This document shows positions 8,735 to 21,905 of a DNA stretch of 64,000 bases, one piece after another. The position numbers and the translations under genes were made by a program. Location of the stretch: positions 4,278,001 to 4,342,000 of the forward strand of contig NZ_AP021901.1 in NCBI RefSeq assembly GCF_018325905.1, read 5' to 3'. The first letter of the stretch is position 1. Each line of letters opens with the position of its first letter. The stretch is from Pseudomonas sp. St316. Its GTDB lineage: Bacteria > Pseudomonadota > Gammaproteobacteria > Pseudomonadales > Pseudomonadaceae. The notes beneath the pieces were generated by a model that saw only the letters and a program-made list of their open reading frames with translations, did not search any database and was not told the origin of the DNA.

Positions 8735-8932
8735 CGTTACGGGTGCCCTTCACAGGGTGAAACGGGAAACCGGTGAATCGTGTGCTTTACTTCAAAGCCA
8801 CGTCAGTCCGGTGCTGCCCCCGCAACGGTAAGCGAGCGAAGCGTCTGAACCACTGTGTCCCAGGACATGGGAAGGTGACGCTTGCAGGCCAGGCGCAAGC
8901 CCCCGCCCCTCGCGAGCCCGGAGACCGGCCCA
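8735..8932 (+). promoter_or_regulatory. Cobalamin riboswitch upstream of cbtB-cbtA
   Basis: The plus strand shows GTTACGGGTGCCCTTCACAGGG, then GGGAAACCGGTGAATC, GGTGCTGCCCCCGCAACGGT, and the terminal box CGCGAGCCCGGAGACCGGCC at 8911-8930. These are the ordered conserved blocks of a cobalamin riboswitch. A GC-rich hairpin (CGGGC-TTTC-GCCCG) near 8983-8998, between the aptamer and the cbtB start, could be part of the expression platform. It probably represses cobalt uptake when cobalamin is plentiful. Confidence 0.93.
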
Positions 8933-9048
8933 TGACTCCTGCATCAACAAACCCGCGGTGGGCGGGCGCTGTTCGAACCTTGGCGGGCTTTCGCCCGGGG
9001 TTTCATTGCGCTCGACTCCCCCACTGAACAAGAACAGAGGGAAGCGCC

Positions 9049-9237
9049 ATGTCGACCATCAGCAGCACCGCCCGCACCGCCAGCAGCACCACCACCCTGA
9101 GCCAACGCCTGAGCGCCGCGATCCTTGCTTCGATCCTGGGCGCGGGGCTGGTCTATTTCGCCGGTTTCTCCCACATCGAAGCAGTGCACAACGCCGCCCA
9201 CGATACCCGCCACAGCGCCGCTTTCCCGTGCCATTGA
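9049..9237 (+). CDS. cbtB: Cobalt transporter subunit CbtB
   Basis: A 62-residue protein with one predicted membrane helix (SAAILASILGAGLVYFAGF) and the C-terminal His-rich signature HNAAHDTRHSAAFPCH, typical of CbtB and proposed to bind cobalt. It follows a GAGGGAAGCGCC ribosome-binding site. Eleven bases separate it from cbtA. The upstream cobalamin riboswitch and the adjacent cbtA leave little doubt about the identity; the transport mechanism of CbtAB is inferred from comparative genomics rather than from this sequence. Confidence 0.94.
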   Translation: MSTISSTARTASSTTTLSQRLSAAILASILGAGLVYFAGFSHIEAVHNAAHDTRHSAAFPCH

Positions 9238-9248
9238 GAGCTGACGAG

Positions 9249-9944
9249 ATGATCAAGCGTATCGCGCAGACCGCTGGTTTCAGCGGCTTGCTGGCCGCCC
9301 TGCTGCTGACCCTGCTGCAAAGTTTCTGGGTATCGCCGCTGATTCTCCAGGCGGAAACCTTCGAGAAGGCCCCGGCGACCGAGGTCCATGAACACGCCCA
9401 CGGGGCGGCTCATACCCATGATGCCGAGGCCTGGGAGCCGGAAGACGGCTGGCAGCGCGTGCTGTCCACCACAGGCGGCAACCTGGTGGTCGCCGTGGGT
9501 TTTGCCCTGATGCTGGCGGGCCTGTACACCTTGCGTGCACCGACTCGCACGTCCCAGGGCCTGCTCTGGGGCCTGGCCGGTTATGCCACTTTCGTCCTGG
9601 CGCCGACGCTTGGCCTGCCGCCGGAACTGCCTGGTACCGCAGCGGCCGACCTGGCCCAACGTCAGATATGGTGGATCGGCACCGCGGCGTCCACGGCGGT
9701 GGGCATTGCCTTGATCGCGTTCGGCCGGCATTGGCTGCTCAAGGTACTGGGCGTGGCGACGTTGCTGGTGCCCCACGTCATCGGCGCACCGCAGCCCGAA
9801 GTCCACTCGATGCTGGCGCCCGAAGCGCTGGAGAGTCAGTTCAAGATCGCCTCGCAGCTGACCAACGTCGCGTTCTGGCTGGCCCTGGGCCTGATCAGCG
9901 CCTGGCTGTTTCGCCGTGACGGCCAAGCCCACCACGACGCATGA
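9249..9944 (+). CDS. cbtA: Cobalt transporter subunit CbtA
   Basis: The start at 9249 (MIKRIAQTAGFSGLL) gives 231 residues with about five to six hydrophobic segments. A His-rich loop (VHEHAHGAAHTHDAEAWEP, near residues 42-60) sits after the first helix and could coordinate the metal. CbtA is an inner-membrane protein family found next to CbtB under cobalamin riboswitches. The stop overlaps the next gene's ATG by four bases (ATGA), so translation of cobE is probably coupled. Confidence 0.94.
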   Translation: MIKRIAQTAGFSGLLAALLLTLLQSFWVSPLILQAETFEKAPATEVHEHAHGAAHTHDAEAWEPEDGWQRVLSTTGGNLVVAVGFALMLAGLYTLRAPTRTSQGLLWGLAGYATFVLAPTLGLPPELPGTAAADLAQRQIWWIGTAASTAVGIALIAFGRHWLLKVLGVATLLVPHVIGAPQPEVHSMLAPEALESQFKIASQLTNVAFWLALGLISAWLFRRDGQAHHDA

Positions 9945-10345
9945 GCGCCGAGCCGATCCTGGTGATCGGCCTGGGCTGCCAGCGTGGCTGCCCGGCCAGC
10001 ACGCTGCGGGCCTTGCTCGACCAGACGCTGCTGGCCCACGGCATCGAACTTCATCGGGTACGGGCCCTGGCCAGTATCGACCTCAAGCGTGACGAGCCCG
10101 GGCTGCTGGAGCTGGCCGGACAACTGGCCCTGCCGTTGACCTGTTTCAGTGTCGAACAGTTGGCCGGCTACGAGCAGCGGCTCAGTCACCGCTCCGAGAT
10201 CGCCTTCGAGCGAACCGGTTGCTACGGCATCGCCGAAAGCGCCGCCCTGGCCTTGGCCGACCAGTTGGGCACACCGCCTGCGAGGCTGCTGATTACTCGC
10301 CAAAAAGGCCCAAAGAGCACGTTGGCATTGGCGGTCGTGGCGTAA
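9941..10345 (+). CDS. cobE: CobE / CbiG C-terminal-domain protein of cobalamin biosynthesis
   Basis: A 134-residue cytoplasmic protein beginning MSAEPILVIGLGCQRGCPAS and ending near GPKSTLALAV. This matches the CobE/CbiG_C family, which has the GxGCxRG entry and an RxTxxKG-like loop; here it reads LLITRQKGPKSTL. In the aerobic pathway CobE is needed for corrin synthesis, but its exact chemistry is unclear. It overlaps cbtA by four bases, placing it in the riboswitch-controlled unit. Confidence 0.9.
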   Translation: MSAEPILVIGLGCQRGCPASTLRALLDQTLLAHGIELHRVRALASIDLKRDEPGLLELAGQLALPLTCFSVEQLAGYEQRLSHRSEIAFERTGCYGIAESAALALADQLGTPPARLLITRQKGPKSTLALAVVA

Positions 10346-10422
10346 ATCCCGATAATCGGCGCCCAGGATCATGAGTGATCTTCATCTGGGCGACGCTCAC
10401 CCACCTTTCACAGGAGCCGGTC

Positions 10423-11169
10423 ATGACCGTTTACTTCATCGGCGCCGGCCCCGGCGACCCGGATCTCATCACGGTCAAAGGCCAGCGACTGATCCGCCAC
10501 TGCGCGGTGATCATCTACGCCGGCTCCCTGGTGCCGACCGCCGTCCTTGAAGGTCATAGTGCCGAACAGGTCATCAACAGCGCCGAGCTGCATCTGGAAC
10601 AGATCATCGAATTGATCAAGAGCGCCCATCTCAAGGGCCAGGACGTGGCCCGGGTGCATTCCGGCGACCCGAGCCTGTACGGCGCCATTGGCGAGCAGAT
10701 TCGTTGCCTGCGGGAATTTGACATCCCTTTCGAAATCATCCCGGGTGTGACCGCGACCTCAGCCTGCGCCGCCTTGCTGGGTGCCGAACTGACCTTGCCG
10801 GACATTTCCCAAAGCCTGATCCTCACCCGCTACGCCGACAAAAGCCCGATGCCCGCTGGGGAAGAACTGGGCAGCCTGGCGCAGCACGGGGCGACCATGG
10901 CGATTCACCTGGGGGTCAATCATCTGGAAAAAATCGTCGACGAACTGCTGCCCCACTATGGCGCCGATTGCCCGATCGCAGTGATTCACCGGGCGACATG
11001 GCCGGATCAGGATTGGGTGTTGGGCACGCTGGCGGATATTGCCGAGAAGGTACAGGCCAAGGGTTTTCGCCGAACGGCGTTGATCCTGGTGGGACGTGTG
11101 TTGGGTAATGACGTGTTCAGCGAATCGTCGCTGTACCGCGCCGGGCATGCGCATCTCTACAGGCCCTGA
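10423..11169 (+). CDS. cobM: Precorrin-4 C11-methyltransferase CobM
   Basis: The start at 10423 follows CACAGGAGCCGGTC, a good ribosome-binding site, and gives 248 residues, the usual length. The fold is a tetrapyrrole (CobA/CbiF) methyltransferase: GAGPGDPDLITVKG at the N-terminus for SAM binding, VHSGDPSLYGAIGEQ, and PGVTATSACAALLG. It uses S-adenosylmethionine to methylate C-11 of precorrin-4 on the aerobic cobalamin route. It lies 77 bases after cobE and may share its transcript. Confidence 0.96.
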   Translation: MTVYFIGAGPGDPDLITVKGQRLIRHCAVIIYAGSLVPTAVLEGHSAEQVINSAELHLEQIIELIKSAHLKGQDVARVHSGDPSLYGAIGEQIRCLREFDIPFEIIPGVTATSACAALLGAELTLPDISQSLILTRYADKSPMPAGEELGSLAQHGATMAIHLGVNHLEKIVDELLPHYGADCPIAVIHRATWPDQDWVLGTLADIAEKVQAKGFRRTALILVGRVLGNDVFSESSLYRAGHAHLYRP

Positions 11170-11190
11170 CTGCCGGGCCAGACAATGCAC

Positions 11191-11286
11191 CCTGTGGGAG
11201 CCGAGCTTGCTCGCGATAGCGGTGGGTCAGCTTGCAATGATATTGAACGTACCGCCGTCATCGCGAGCAAGCTCGCTCCCACAGGG
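11191..11286. repeat. REP pair
   Basis: Inverted doublet with CTGTGGGAG ends outward and CGCGAT ends inward, the common orientation in this window. The spacer contains the recurrent GATAGCGGTGGGTCAGC...CCGCCGTCATC pattern. It lies directly after cobM. Confidence 0.9.
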
Positions 11287-11334
11287 ATTGGCGGATAGCC
11301 ACAGCGTCACAAACCGATCGCTCAAACTTTGGTA

Positions 11335-11356
11335 GCGAGGGAGCAAGCTCCCTCGC
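11335..11356. terminator. Hairpin in the convergent cobM/nfuA gap (possible terminator)
   Basis: GCGAGGGAGC-AA-GCTCCCTCGC is a perfect 10-bp inverted repeat between converging cobM and nfuA. It has no clear T-run, so a terminator role is possible but unproven; the sequence also resembles degenerate REP arms. Confidence 0.4.
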
Positions 11357-11384
11357 CACGGTTTTTGCTCGCAGCGCATGCCTA

Positions 11385-12038
<654 letters not shown>

Positions 12039-12084
12039 TCAGGAAAGCGTCCGGCGGCACGGAGTTTGCCGCCGCAGCTTTCGA

Positions 12085-14376
12085 TCAGAGGTTCTGGTAG
12101 CGATTCATGTCCAGCACACCGTTTTCCACGGGCTCCGTCTCCTGGATGTACTGGCTCAGGTCATGGAAGTAGTACCAGAACTGCGGGTGACTGCGGCGAA
12201 TGCCCCAGCGCTCGACAATCCGCTCGAACGCCGGTGCATCCTGGGCGCCTTGCATGGCCTCGACGAATGCCGGTACTTGCCCGGCCGGAATGTTGAACAT
12301 GAAGTTCGGATAACTGCTGAGCACGCCCGGGTAGACCGTCAGGGTGTCCAGCCCCGGCTGGTAGCGCGTCTCCTCGCCCAGCAGGAATGCCACGTTGCTG
12401 TGGGCTCGGTTGCGCAGCAGGCTGTAGACCTCACGATGACCGCCGGCGGTTTCGACGCGCAGCAGGGTCGCTTCCGGCAGTTGGTCGATCACCTTGAACC
12501 CCGCCGCCGGGCGTGACACCAGACGACTGAGGGCCTGTTCGGCGTTTTGCAACGTCGGGTCGATGTTCGGGCGCGAGCAGTAGGCCCCGTCGCAGCGGTT
12601 GATTGGGTCGGGGCGCGCATTCAGCTCACCATAACGGGCCAGCAGTTGCTGGGCGAAATCACCCTTGGGGTCGCGTTCGTCGAGCTTGAGGGCCGTCGGC
12701 TTGTCATCGTCGATGGCCTCGTAATCGAGCCACATCTTGAATTTGCCGCCGGCCTGGTACCAGTCGTCAAGGTAGCCTTCCCGGGAGTCGGCCGGCATCA
12801 AGCGCAGGAAATTCTGCTCCGCACCGTTGCGGATCAGGTCGAAGTAAAGACGGGTCTGGGCTTGATGGGAGACGTTGCCGAACACATCGAAATTCACCGC
12901 CAACTGGTAATAGGTGCGCTCCAGCAACGGGAAGTCGAACAACCACATCGTCTGCGGCACTTCCCCGATCAGCCCCTTGGTGACCGAAGCGCTGTCGAAA
13001 TGTCGGAAAATGCTCAGCAGCGCGTTGTCGTTGCCGGCCCATAGCGTCGACCAACTCGGTGCCGGCAGCTCGGCGTAGTTGTCGCGGCGCAAGGCTTCGT
13101 ACTTGTTGCGCTTGTCCCGGTAGTCGAGCCACAGGCTGACGACGCTGCCCACGTCGTCGTTCTGCCCCGGCATCGCCAACAGCGGCGTAGCCTGGCCGCG
13201 GTAGTTCGGGTCGGTGATGTAGAGGTCATGCTCGGGGGCCTGGAACAGCGCCCAGAAATTGTCACGGATCACATCCGTGGCGATCTGGCCCCGACACACC
13301 GGTCCGCGAATGAAGGTGCGCACGAAATACTCGGCGTTATCGAGCATGAACTGATAGCGGGCCTGTGCTGGAATCGCTTCAAAAGTGGAAAACGGATTGG
13401 CCCGGCGCTCCGGCCCATAGCCCGGCAAGGCATTCACCTGCCATTTGCCGCTGTAGAACAGGCTCTTGATCCGCGCCATCTTCGCCGCACTCAAGCCGTA
13501 GGTGATATGGGTCTTGTGCACGATCACGCCTTGCACCGGCCAGAGCCGGTAATAGACACGGGTACCGGGATCGTCGTTCGGACGGCGGGTGTTGATCAGA
13601 TCGATGGGCTGACCGGTGGGTGTACGCGAACGCACCCATTGGAAGAAATGCCCCTGTTCGCCATCCTTGAAATAGATATGCGCCAGGAACCAGTGTTCGA
13701 ACAACCAGCGGCCCACCAGGCTTTGCCGGGCGCCTGGCGCGTTGAGCAAGCTCTCCCACTGCACCACCTGCAAGGCCTCGGCGGCGCTCGGGGCCAAGGC
13801 CTGCTGGTCGATGGGCGCGCCGACGGCCAGCCAGCGCTGCAGCGTCTGATATTGCTGGTCGGTCAAACCGGTGACGGCCAAGGGCATGCCGTCCTTGGGA
13901 TGGCTGCCTGCGTATTCGTCGAATTGATCCGGCAGCGCGCAGCTGTTTTCCCGATCGAGGCCCAGCACGATGTCTTCCGGCAACTTGGCGTTGGGCTGCA
14001 GCGGCGTGCGGTGGCCCAACTCCAGCATGCGCGCCATCAGGGCAGCCTGGCTGCCCTGAGCATCGAGGACCGAATAGAACCCCTTGCGCTGCCAGGCGCG
14101 CTGGCCGGAAGCGTCGTAGAACAATCGGGTCGGCTGCGCCGCCACACGTCGCTCACCGTCATACACCGACAGCTTGCTCGCACCCCGGGCCGCGCCTTCG
14201 CCGCTGCCCAGGTTCAACTGGCAGGCGGAGTCGTAGCAGGCGTGGCAGGCCACGCATTTTTCGGTGAAGATCGGCTGGATGTCGCGCGTGTATGAAGGCG
14301 CCAGAGCGGGATCCCGGGCCACTGCAATAAAAGACCACAGCAGCAACAGACTGCCGACGAAAACGCGGTACGGCAT
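12085..14376 (-). CDS. cti: Fatty acid cis/trans isomerase, periplasmic c-type cytochrome
   Basis: The start at 14376 gives a clean signal peptide (MPYRVFVGSLLLLWSFIAVA, then RDPALAPS), so upstream in-frame sequence is excluded. The mature protein has a CVACH heme-binding motif near residue 40, within FTEKCVACHACYDSACQ, as in Pseudomonas Cti. The 763-residue length is normal. The enzyme converts cis-unsaturated membrane fatty acids to trans isomers in the periplasm, rigidifying membranes under solvent or heat stress. It lies between nfuA and the divergent metH. Confidence 0.95.
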   Translation of the reverse strand: MPYRVFVGSLLLLWSFIAVARDPALAPSYTRDIQPIFTEKCVACHACYDSACQLNLGSGEGAARGASKLSVYDGERRVAAQPTRLFYDASGQRAWQRKGFYSVLDAQGSQAALMARMLELGHRTPLQPNAKLPEDIVLGLDRENSCALPDQFDEYAGSHPKDGMPLAVTGLTDQQYQTLQRWLAVGAPIDQQALAPSAAEALQVVQWESLLNAPGARQSLVGRWLFEHWFLAHIYFKDGEQGHFFQWVRSRTPTGQPIDLINTRRPNDDPGTRVYYRLWPVQGVIVHKTHITYGLSAAKMARIKSLFYSGKWQVNALPGYGPERRANPFSTFEAIPAQARYQFMLDNAEYFVRTFIRGPVCRGQIATDVIRDNFWALFQAPEHDLYITDPNYRGQATPLLAMPGQNDDVGSVVSLWLDYRDKRNKYEALRRDNYAELPAPSWSTLWAGNDNALLSIFRHFDSASVTKGLIGEVPQTMWLFDFPLLERTYYQLAVNFDVFGNVSHQAQTRLYFDLIRNGAEQNFLRLMPADSREGYLDDWYQAGGKFKMWLDYEAIDDDKPTALKLDERDPKGDFAQQLLARYGELNARPDPINRCDGAYCSRPNIDPTLQNAEQALSRLVSRPAAGFKVIDQLPEATLLRVETAGGHREVYSLLRNRAHSNVAFLLGEETRYQPGLDTLTVYPGVLSSYPNFMFNIPAGQVPAFVEAMQGAQDAPAFERIVERWGIRRSHPQFWYYFHDLSQYIQETEPVENGVLDMNRYQNL

Positions 14377-14531
14377 GTCGCGGATCCTGAAAGTGAATCC
14401 GGCGATTCTACCGAGCCAGCATCGCCTTGCAAACATGAGCGATATTCATGCAAAAGCCCCTCATGATCAAATCCTGCGCAGGTTTGCTATCATCCCGGCC
14501 TTCGTAATGGTCTTTTTTTCCAGGTAGTCCT

Positions 14532-18242
<3,711 letters not shown>

Positions 18243-18259
18243 GTCCGCAGCAATTGGCT

Positions 18260-18295
18260 ATGCTCTCCACATACGACCTTGTGTATGGAGAGCAT
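18260..18295 (+). promoter_or_regulatory. Stem-loop that buries the ribosome-binding site of the DUF2970 gene
   Basis: ATGCTCTCCACATAC (18260-18274) pairs with GTGTATGGAGAGCAT (18281-18295), 14 of 15 positions, with a 6-base loop. The 3' arm contains GGAGAG, the only plausible ribosome-binding site for the ATG at 18297. There is no T-run, so this is not a typical intrinsic terminator. Translational control or coupling is inferred. Confidence 0.6.
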
Positions 18296-18296
18296 C

Positions 18297-18515
18297 ATGG
18301 ACGAACCGACCGAAAATAAGGCGCCCACCCTCTGGCAAATGCTGCACAGCGTTGGAGCGGCAGCCTTCGGCGTGCAAAGCGGAAAAAACCGCGCCCGCGA
18401 CTTCACCCACGGCAAGCCGAGCCACTTCATCATCCTCGGCATCCTGTTTACGGTGATCTTCGGGGTGACGTTGTATGGGATCGTCAATCTGGTGCTGTAC
18501 TTTGCGGGCGTATAG
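18297..18515 (+). CDS. DUF2970 family small membrane protein
   Basis: The start at 18297 (MDEPTENKAPTLWQMLHSV) gives 72 residues. A conserved amphipathic N-terminal part (SVGAAAFGVQSGKNRARDF) is followed by one hydrophobic segment (FIILGILFTVIFGVTLYGIVNLV), the pattern of DUF2970. Its function is unknown. It lies 54 bases after metH on the same strand, and its ribosome-binding site sits in a strong stem-loop. Confidence 0.85.
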   Translation: MDEPTENKAPTLWQMLHSVGAAAFGVQSGKNRARDFTHGKPSHFIILGILFTVIFGVTLYGIVNLVLYFAGV

Positions 18516-18603
18516 GACGTATCTGCACAATATGGAACCAGGCCTCTTTCCAACAGAAACAGCCACATTGCCCGTCTTGCCAGCCGCGATCTGAGCCGCC
18601 GGA

Positions 18604-19743
18604 TTAGCGCCGTCCCAATGCATCGAGCGAGAAAGCATAACGCTCGCCATCCGGATGCGACACCAGGCTGAAGCGCTTGAAGTCCAAGCGATAGTCCTTG
18701 GTGGGATCCATTTTCAGCCACGCGCGGGCCTGGGCCGGATCGAGCGACTGCATCAGGTCGAGCTGCTGGTTGTAGCCGCCATGGCGCGCGAGATCGACGC
18801 CCCGGGCATGATCATGCAGCATGACCATGGCCCACCCTCCCAAGCTGAAGTGCCCGGTGAACAGCACGCTCAAGCGCCCGTCGATACGGGCCTGGAGCGC
18901 CGCCCTCGAGCTGTTCATGGCGCTGAACAACACATCCTTGCCCGGTTGGCGACCCGCCTCCTCGAACGCCTGCATGGCACCCAGTGCCATTTCATCGTTG
19001 GCCGACCAGACCAGCGCAGCCTGCGGATAGCGCTTGATCAACTGGCTCGCCTGCTCATGAGCCCGTTCACGATTCCACTCGCCATAGACCAACTGGCGCA
19101 GATGCACTTGCGGGTACTCGACCAGCGCCCGGCGCAGACCTTTCTCACGCAGTTGCGCCGAAGGGGTGAATTTCTTCCCGGAAAAAGCCAGCAGATCGAG
19201 CGTCTGCCCAGGCGCCAGCGGTCCGTATTGGCGCAGCAGTTCCTTGAGCATCAGGTAACCGCTGCGCTCATCATTGGGCACCAGGCTGCCCAGCAACTCC
19301 GGAGGTGGGGCACCGCCCTCTGTCAGCAGGCGACTCTGATCGCTGGTCAACGTGTTGTTCACCAGGAACAGCTTGACCCCACTGCCCTGCGCCAATTGCA
19401 GGATCCGCGGGGCGACATACTGTTCGTTGACCAACACCAGGTAGTCCGGACGGTCAATCGCCGTAATCGCCTCGCGTGCCAGGCGGATCATGAGCTGGGC
19501 ATCGCGTCCGGCATATTCCACGCGCAGCCGCAGGCCCAGCCCACTTGCCGCCGCTTGCATGAATTCGGTATAGCTGACCCAGAAAGGCTCCGTGGAATAC
19601 CCCGGATTGAGGAACACTACCGAAGGAGCAGCCGATCTCGCCACCGAAGCCTCGGTCGAGGAAGAGACCGTATTGGCGGCTTGGACCTGCGTCCAGAATG
19701 ACAGGCATAACCACGCTAGTAGCCTGCAAATAAACTTCGACAT
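18604..19743 (-). CDS. Orphan periplasmic binding protein, ribose/galactose (type 1) fold
   Basis: The start at 19743 (MSKFICRLLAWLCLSFWTQVQA) supplies a signal peptide; upstream residues do not look like one. The product has 379 residues. It resembles sugar-type ABC binding proteins: VVFLNPGYSTEPFWVSYTEF, a hinge region around VWSANDEMALGAMQAFEEAG, and a ligand lobe at FSAMNSSRAALQARIDGRL. No permease or ATPase gene is adjacent, so it may feed a sensor kinase or a transporter elsewhere. The ligand cannot be read from the sequence. Confidence 0.85.
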   Translation of the reverse strand: MSKFICRLLAWLCLSFWTQVQAANTVSSSTEASVARSAAPSVVFLNPGYSTEPFWVSYTEFMQAAASGLGLRLRVEYAGRDAQLMIRLAREAITAIDRPDYLVLVNEQYVAPRILQLAQGSGVKLFLVNNTLTSDQSRLLTEGGAPPPELLGSLVPNDERSGYLMLKELLRQYGPLAPGQTLDLLAFSGKKFTPSAQLREKGLRRALVEYPQVHLRQLVYGEWNRERAHEQASQLIKRYPQAALVWSANDEMALGAMQAFEEAGRQPGKDVLFSAMNSSRAALQARIDGRLSVLFTGHFSLGGWAMVMLHDHARGVDLARHGGYNQQLDLMQSLDPAQARAWLKMDPTKDYRLDFKRFSLVSHPDGERYAFSLDALGRR

Positions 19744-19841
19744 CCCGCCCGTCCCAAATAATACGCCACCCAGTATAACGACCCGGGTGGCGAACGGGCA
19801 CATGAACGCGAGACCTTCATGTGGCCGGCGACGGCGCGAAC

Positions 19842-19955
19842 CTATTGATGACTGACCCAGAACACTGCGGTGCCCACCACCAGGATAATCAGGAACAAAA
19901 TGGCCCAGGCATCAACAGAACTGTCGCTTTTCCTTGCTTTGGTCGGATTGCTCAT
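19842..19955 (-). CDS. 37-residue single-helix membrane protein
   Basis: A short frame from ATG at 19955 to TAG at 19842, preceded by GAGGCG eight bases upstream. It encodes a charged N-terminus (MSNPTKARKSDSSVDAW) followed by a hydrophobic helix (AILFLIILVVGTAVFWV) and ends SHQ. The good ribosome-binding site, the helix placement and the absence of any overlapping gene make it likely to be real. Function unknown; topology is probably N-terminus in the cytoplasm because of its Lys/Arg residues. Confidence 0.7.
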   Translation of the reverse strand: MSNPTKARKSDSSVDAWAILFLIILVVGTAVFWVSHQ

Positions 19956-20246
19956 TGCATCGCCTCTTGTCGGTTTTGTAGGTGATTGCTCAAAGACTCG
20001 ACCACAGTTAAGACGATGATTGCCCGTACGACAAATGTGGGTTAGGCAATAATCAATCTCATTAGTCGATTTGGTTCTTTACATATACTCAAACATCACT
20101 TTTGCGCATAACTCAAAACAGGTATCTTGCACCGGCTCCTCTAGGAGTGCGCGGCCGTGCGCGCAGAATTGCCGAGGCAGAACCCGATTCCAGCGAGCCA
20201 ACATGCAGCTGTTTCTGATCGGCCCAAGCCTGAGACCGAGACTTAT
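19956..20246 (+). promoter_or_regulatory. Leader and promoter region of cysI
   Basis: About 290 bases without a gene. Bases 20030-20125 are AT-rich for this genome (AGGCAATAATCAATCTC, TTCTTTACATATACTC, CATAACTCAAAAC), as expected for a CysB-activated sulfur promoter. No exact CysB motif can be asserted. Nothing else is recognised. Confidence 0.4.
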
Positions 20247-21905
20247 ATGTACGTATATGACGAGTACGATCAGCGGATCATCGAGGACCGCGTCAAGCAG
20301 TTCCGTGATCAGACCCGACGCTATCTGGCAGGCGAGCTGAGCGAAGAAGAATTCCGCCCTCTGCGCTTGCAGAATGGCCTGTATATCCAGCGTTTCGCCC
20401 CGATGCTGCGCGTGGCCGTGCCTTATGGCCAACTGACCTCGCGCCAGGTGCGCAAGCTGGCGCAAATCGCCCGCGACTACGATAAGGGCTACGCCCACAT
20501 CAGTACCCGACAGAACGTCCAGTACAACTGGCCAGCCCTGGAAGATGTGCCCGAGATCCTCGCCGAACTGGCCACCGTGCAGATGCACGCGATCCAGACC
20601 AGCGGCAACTGCCTGCGCAACGTCACCACCGACCAGTTCGCCGGTGTCGCCGCCGACGAGTTGATCGACCCGCGCCCGTGGTGCGAGATTGTCCGCCAGT
20701 GGACGACGTTCCACCCGGAATTCGCCTACCTGCCGCGCAAGTTCAAGATCGCCATCAATGGCTCGACCTCGGACCGTGCGGCCATCGAAGTCCACGACAT
20801 TGGCCTGGAGACGGTCTACAACGCGGCCGGCGAGCTGGGCTTCCGTGTGCTGGTGGGCGGTGGCCTGGGCCGTACGCCGGTGGTCGGCGCGTTCATCAAC
20901 GAGTTCCTGCCATGGCAGGACCTGCTGAGCTACCTCGACGCCATCCTGCGGGTGTACAACCGCTACGGCCGTCGCGACAACAAATACAAGGCGCGGATCA
21001 AGATCCTGGTCAAGGCCCTGACGCCTGAAGTGTTCGCCGAGAAGGTCGACGCCGAGATGGCTCACCTGCGTGGCGGCCAGACCACCCTGACCGAAGCCGA
21101 AGTGCATCGCGTCGCCAAGCACTTTGTCGACCCACAGTACAAAGCGCTGGGCAATCAGGACGCCGAACTGGCAGCGCTCGACAAGGAACACCCAGGCTTT
21201 GCCCGCTGGCGCACCCGCAATACCCTGGCCCACAAGAAGCCCGGTTATGTCGCGGTGACCCTGTCCCTGAAGCCGACCGGCGTCGCGCCCGGCGACATCA
21301 CCGACAAGCAACTGGACGCCGTGGCCGACCTGGCCGAGCGCTACAGCTTCGGCCAGTTGCGCACCTCCCACGAGCAGAACATCATCCTGGCGGACGTTGA
21401 ACAGAGCCAGTTGTTCACCCTGTGGGGCGAATTGCGCGAGCAAGGCTTCGCCACCCCGAACATCGGCCTGCTGACCGACATCATCTGCTGCCCGGGCGGC
21501 GATTTCTGCTCGCTGGCCAACGCCAAATCGATCCCTATCGCCGAATCGATCCAACGTCGTTTCGATGACCTGGACTACCTGTTCGACATCGGCGAGCTGG
21601 ACCTGAACATTTCCGGCTGCATGAACGCCTGTGGTCACCACCACGTCGGCCACATCGGCATCCTGGGCGTGGACAAGAAAGGCGAAGAGTTCTACCAGGT
21701 CTCCCTGGGCGGCAGCGGTAGCCGCGACGCCAGCCTGGGCAAGATCCTCGGCCCATCGTTTGCCCAGGACGACATGCCTGACGTGATCGAGAAGCTGATC
21801 GACGTGTACATCGAACAACGTACCGAAGACGAGCGCTTCATCGACACTTACCAACGTATTGGCATCGACCTCTTCAAGGAACGCGTCTATGCAGCGAATC
21901 ATTAA
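20247..21905 (+). CDS. cysI: Sulfite reductase hemoprotein (nitrite/sulfite reductase family)
   Basis: The start at 20247 (MYVYDEYDQRIIEDRV) gives 552 residues, the usual Pseudomonas CysI length. Two ferredoxin-like domains and two siroheme/Fe-S domains are visible. TSGNCLRNVTTD lies in the first half; the cluster-binding pattern in the second half is CCPGGDFCSLANAKS followed by CMNACGHHH. It reduces sulfite to sulfide in cysteine assimilation. Its electron donor is not encoded here. The last 17 bases overlap the DUF934 gene, so the two are translated together. Confidence 0.96.
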   Translation: MYVYDEYDQRIIEDRVKQFRDQTRRYLAGELSEEEFRPLRLQNGLYIQRFAPMLRVAVPYGQLTSRQVRKLAQIARDYDKGYAHISTRQNVQYNWPALEDVPEILAELATVQMHAIQTSGNCLRNVTTDQFAGVAADELIDPRPWCEIVRQWTTFHPEFAYLPRKFKIAINGSTSDRAAIEVHDIGLETVYNAAGELGFRVLVGGGLGRTPVVGAFINEFLPWQDLLSYLDAILRVYNRYGRRDNKYKARIKILVKALTPEVFAEKVDAEMAHLRGGQTTLTEAEVHRVAKHFVDPQYKALGNQDAELAALDKEHPGFARWRTRNTLAHKKPGYVAVTLSLKPTGVAPGDITDKQLDAVADLAERYSFGQLRTSHEQNIILADVEQSQLFTLWGELREQGFATPNIGLLTDIICCPGGDFCSLANAKSIPIAESIQRRFDDLDYLFDIGELDLNISGCMNACGHHHVGHIGILGVDKKGEEFYQVSLGGSGSRDASLGKILGPSFAQDDMPDVIEKLIDVYIEQRTEDERFIDTYQRIGIDLFKERVYAANH

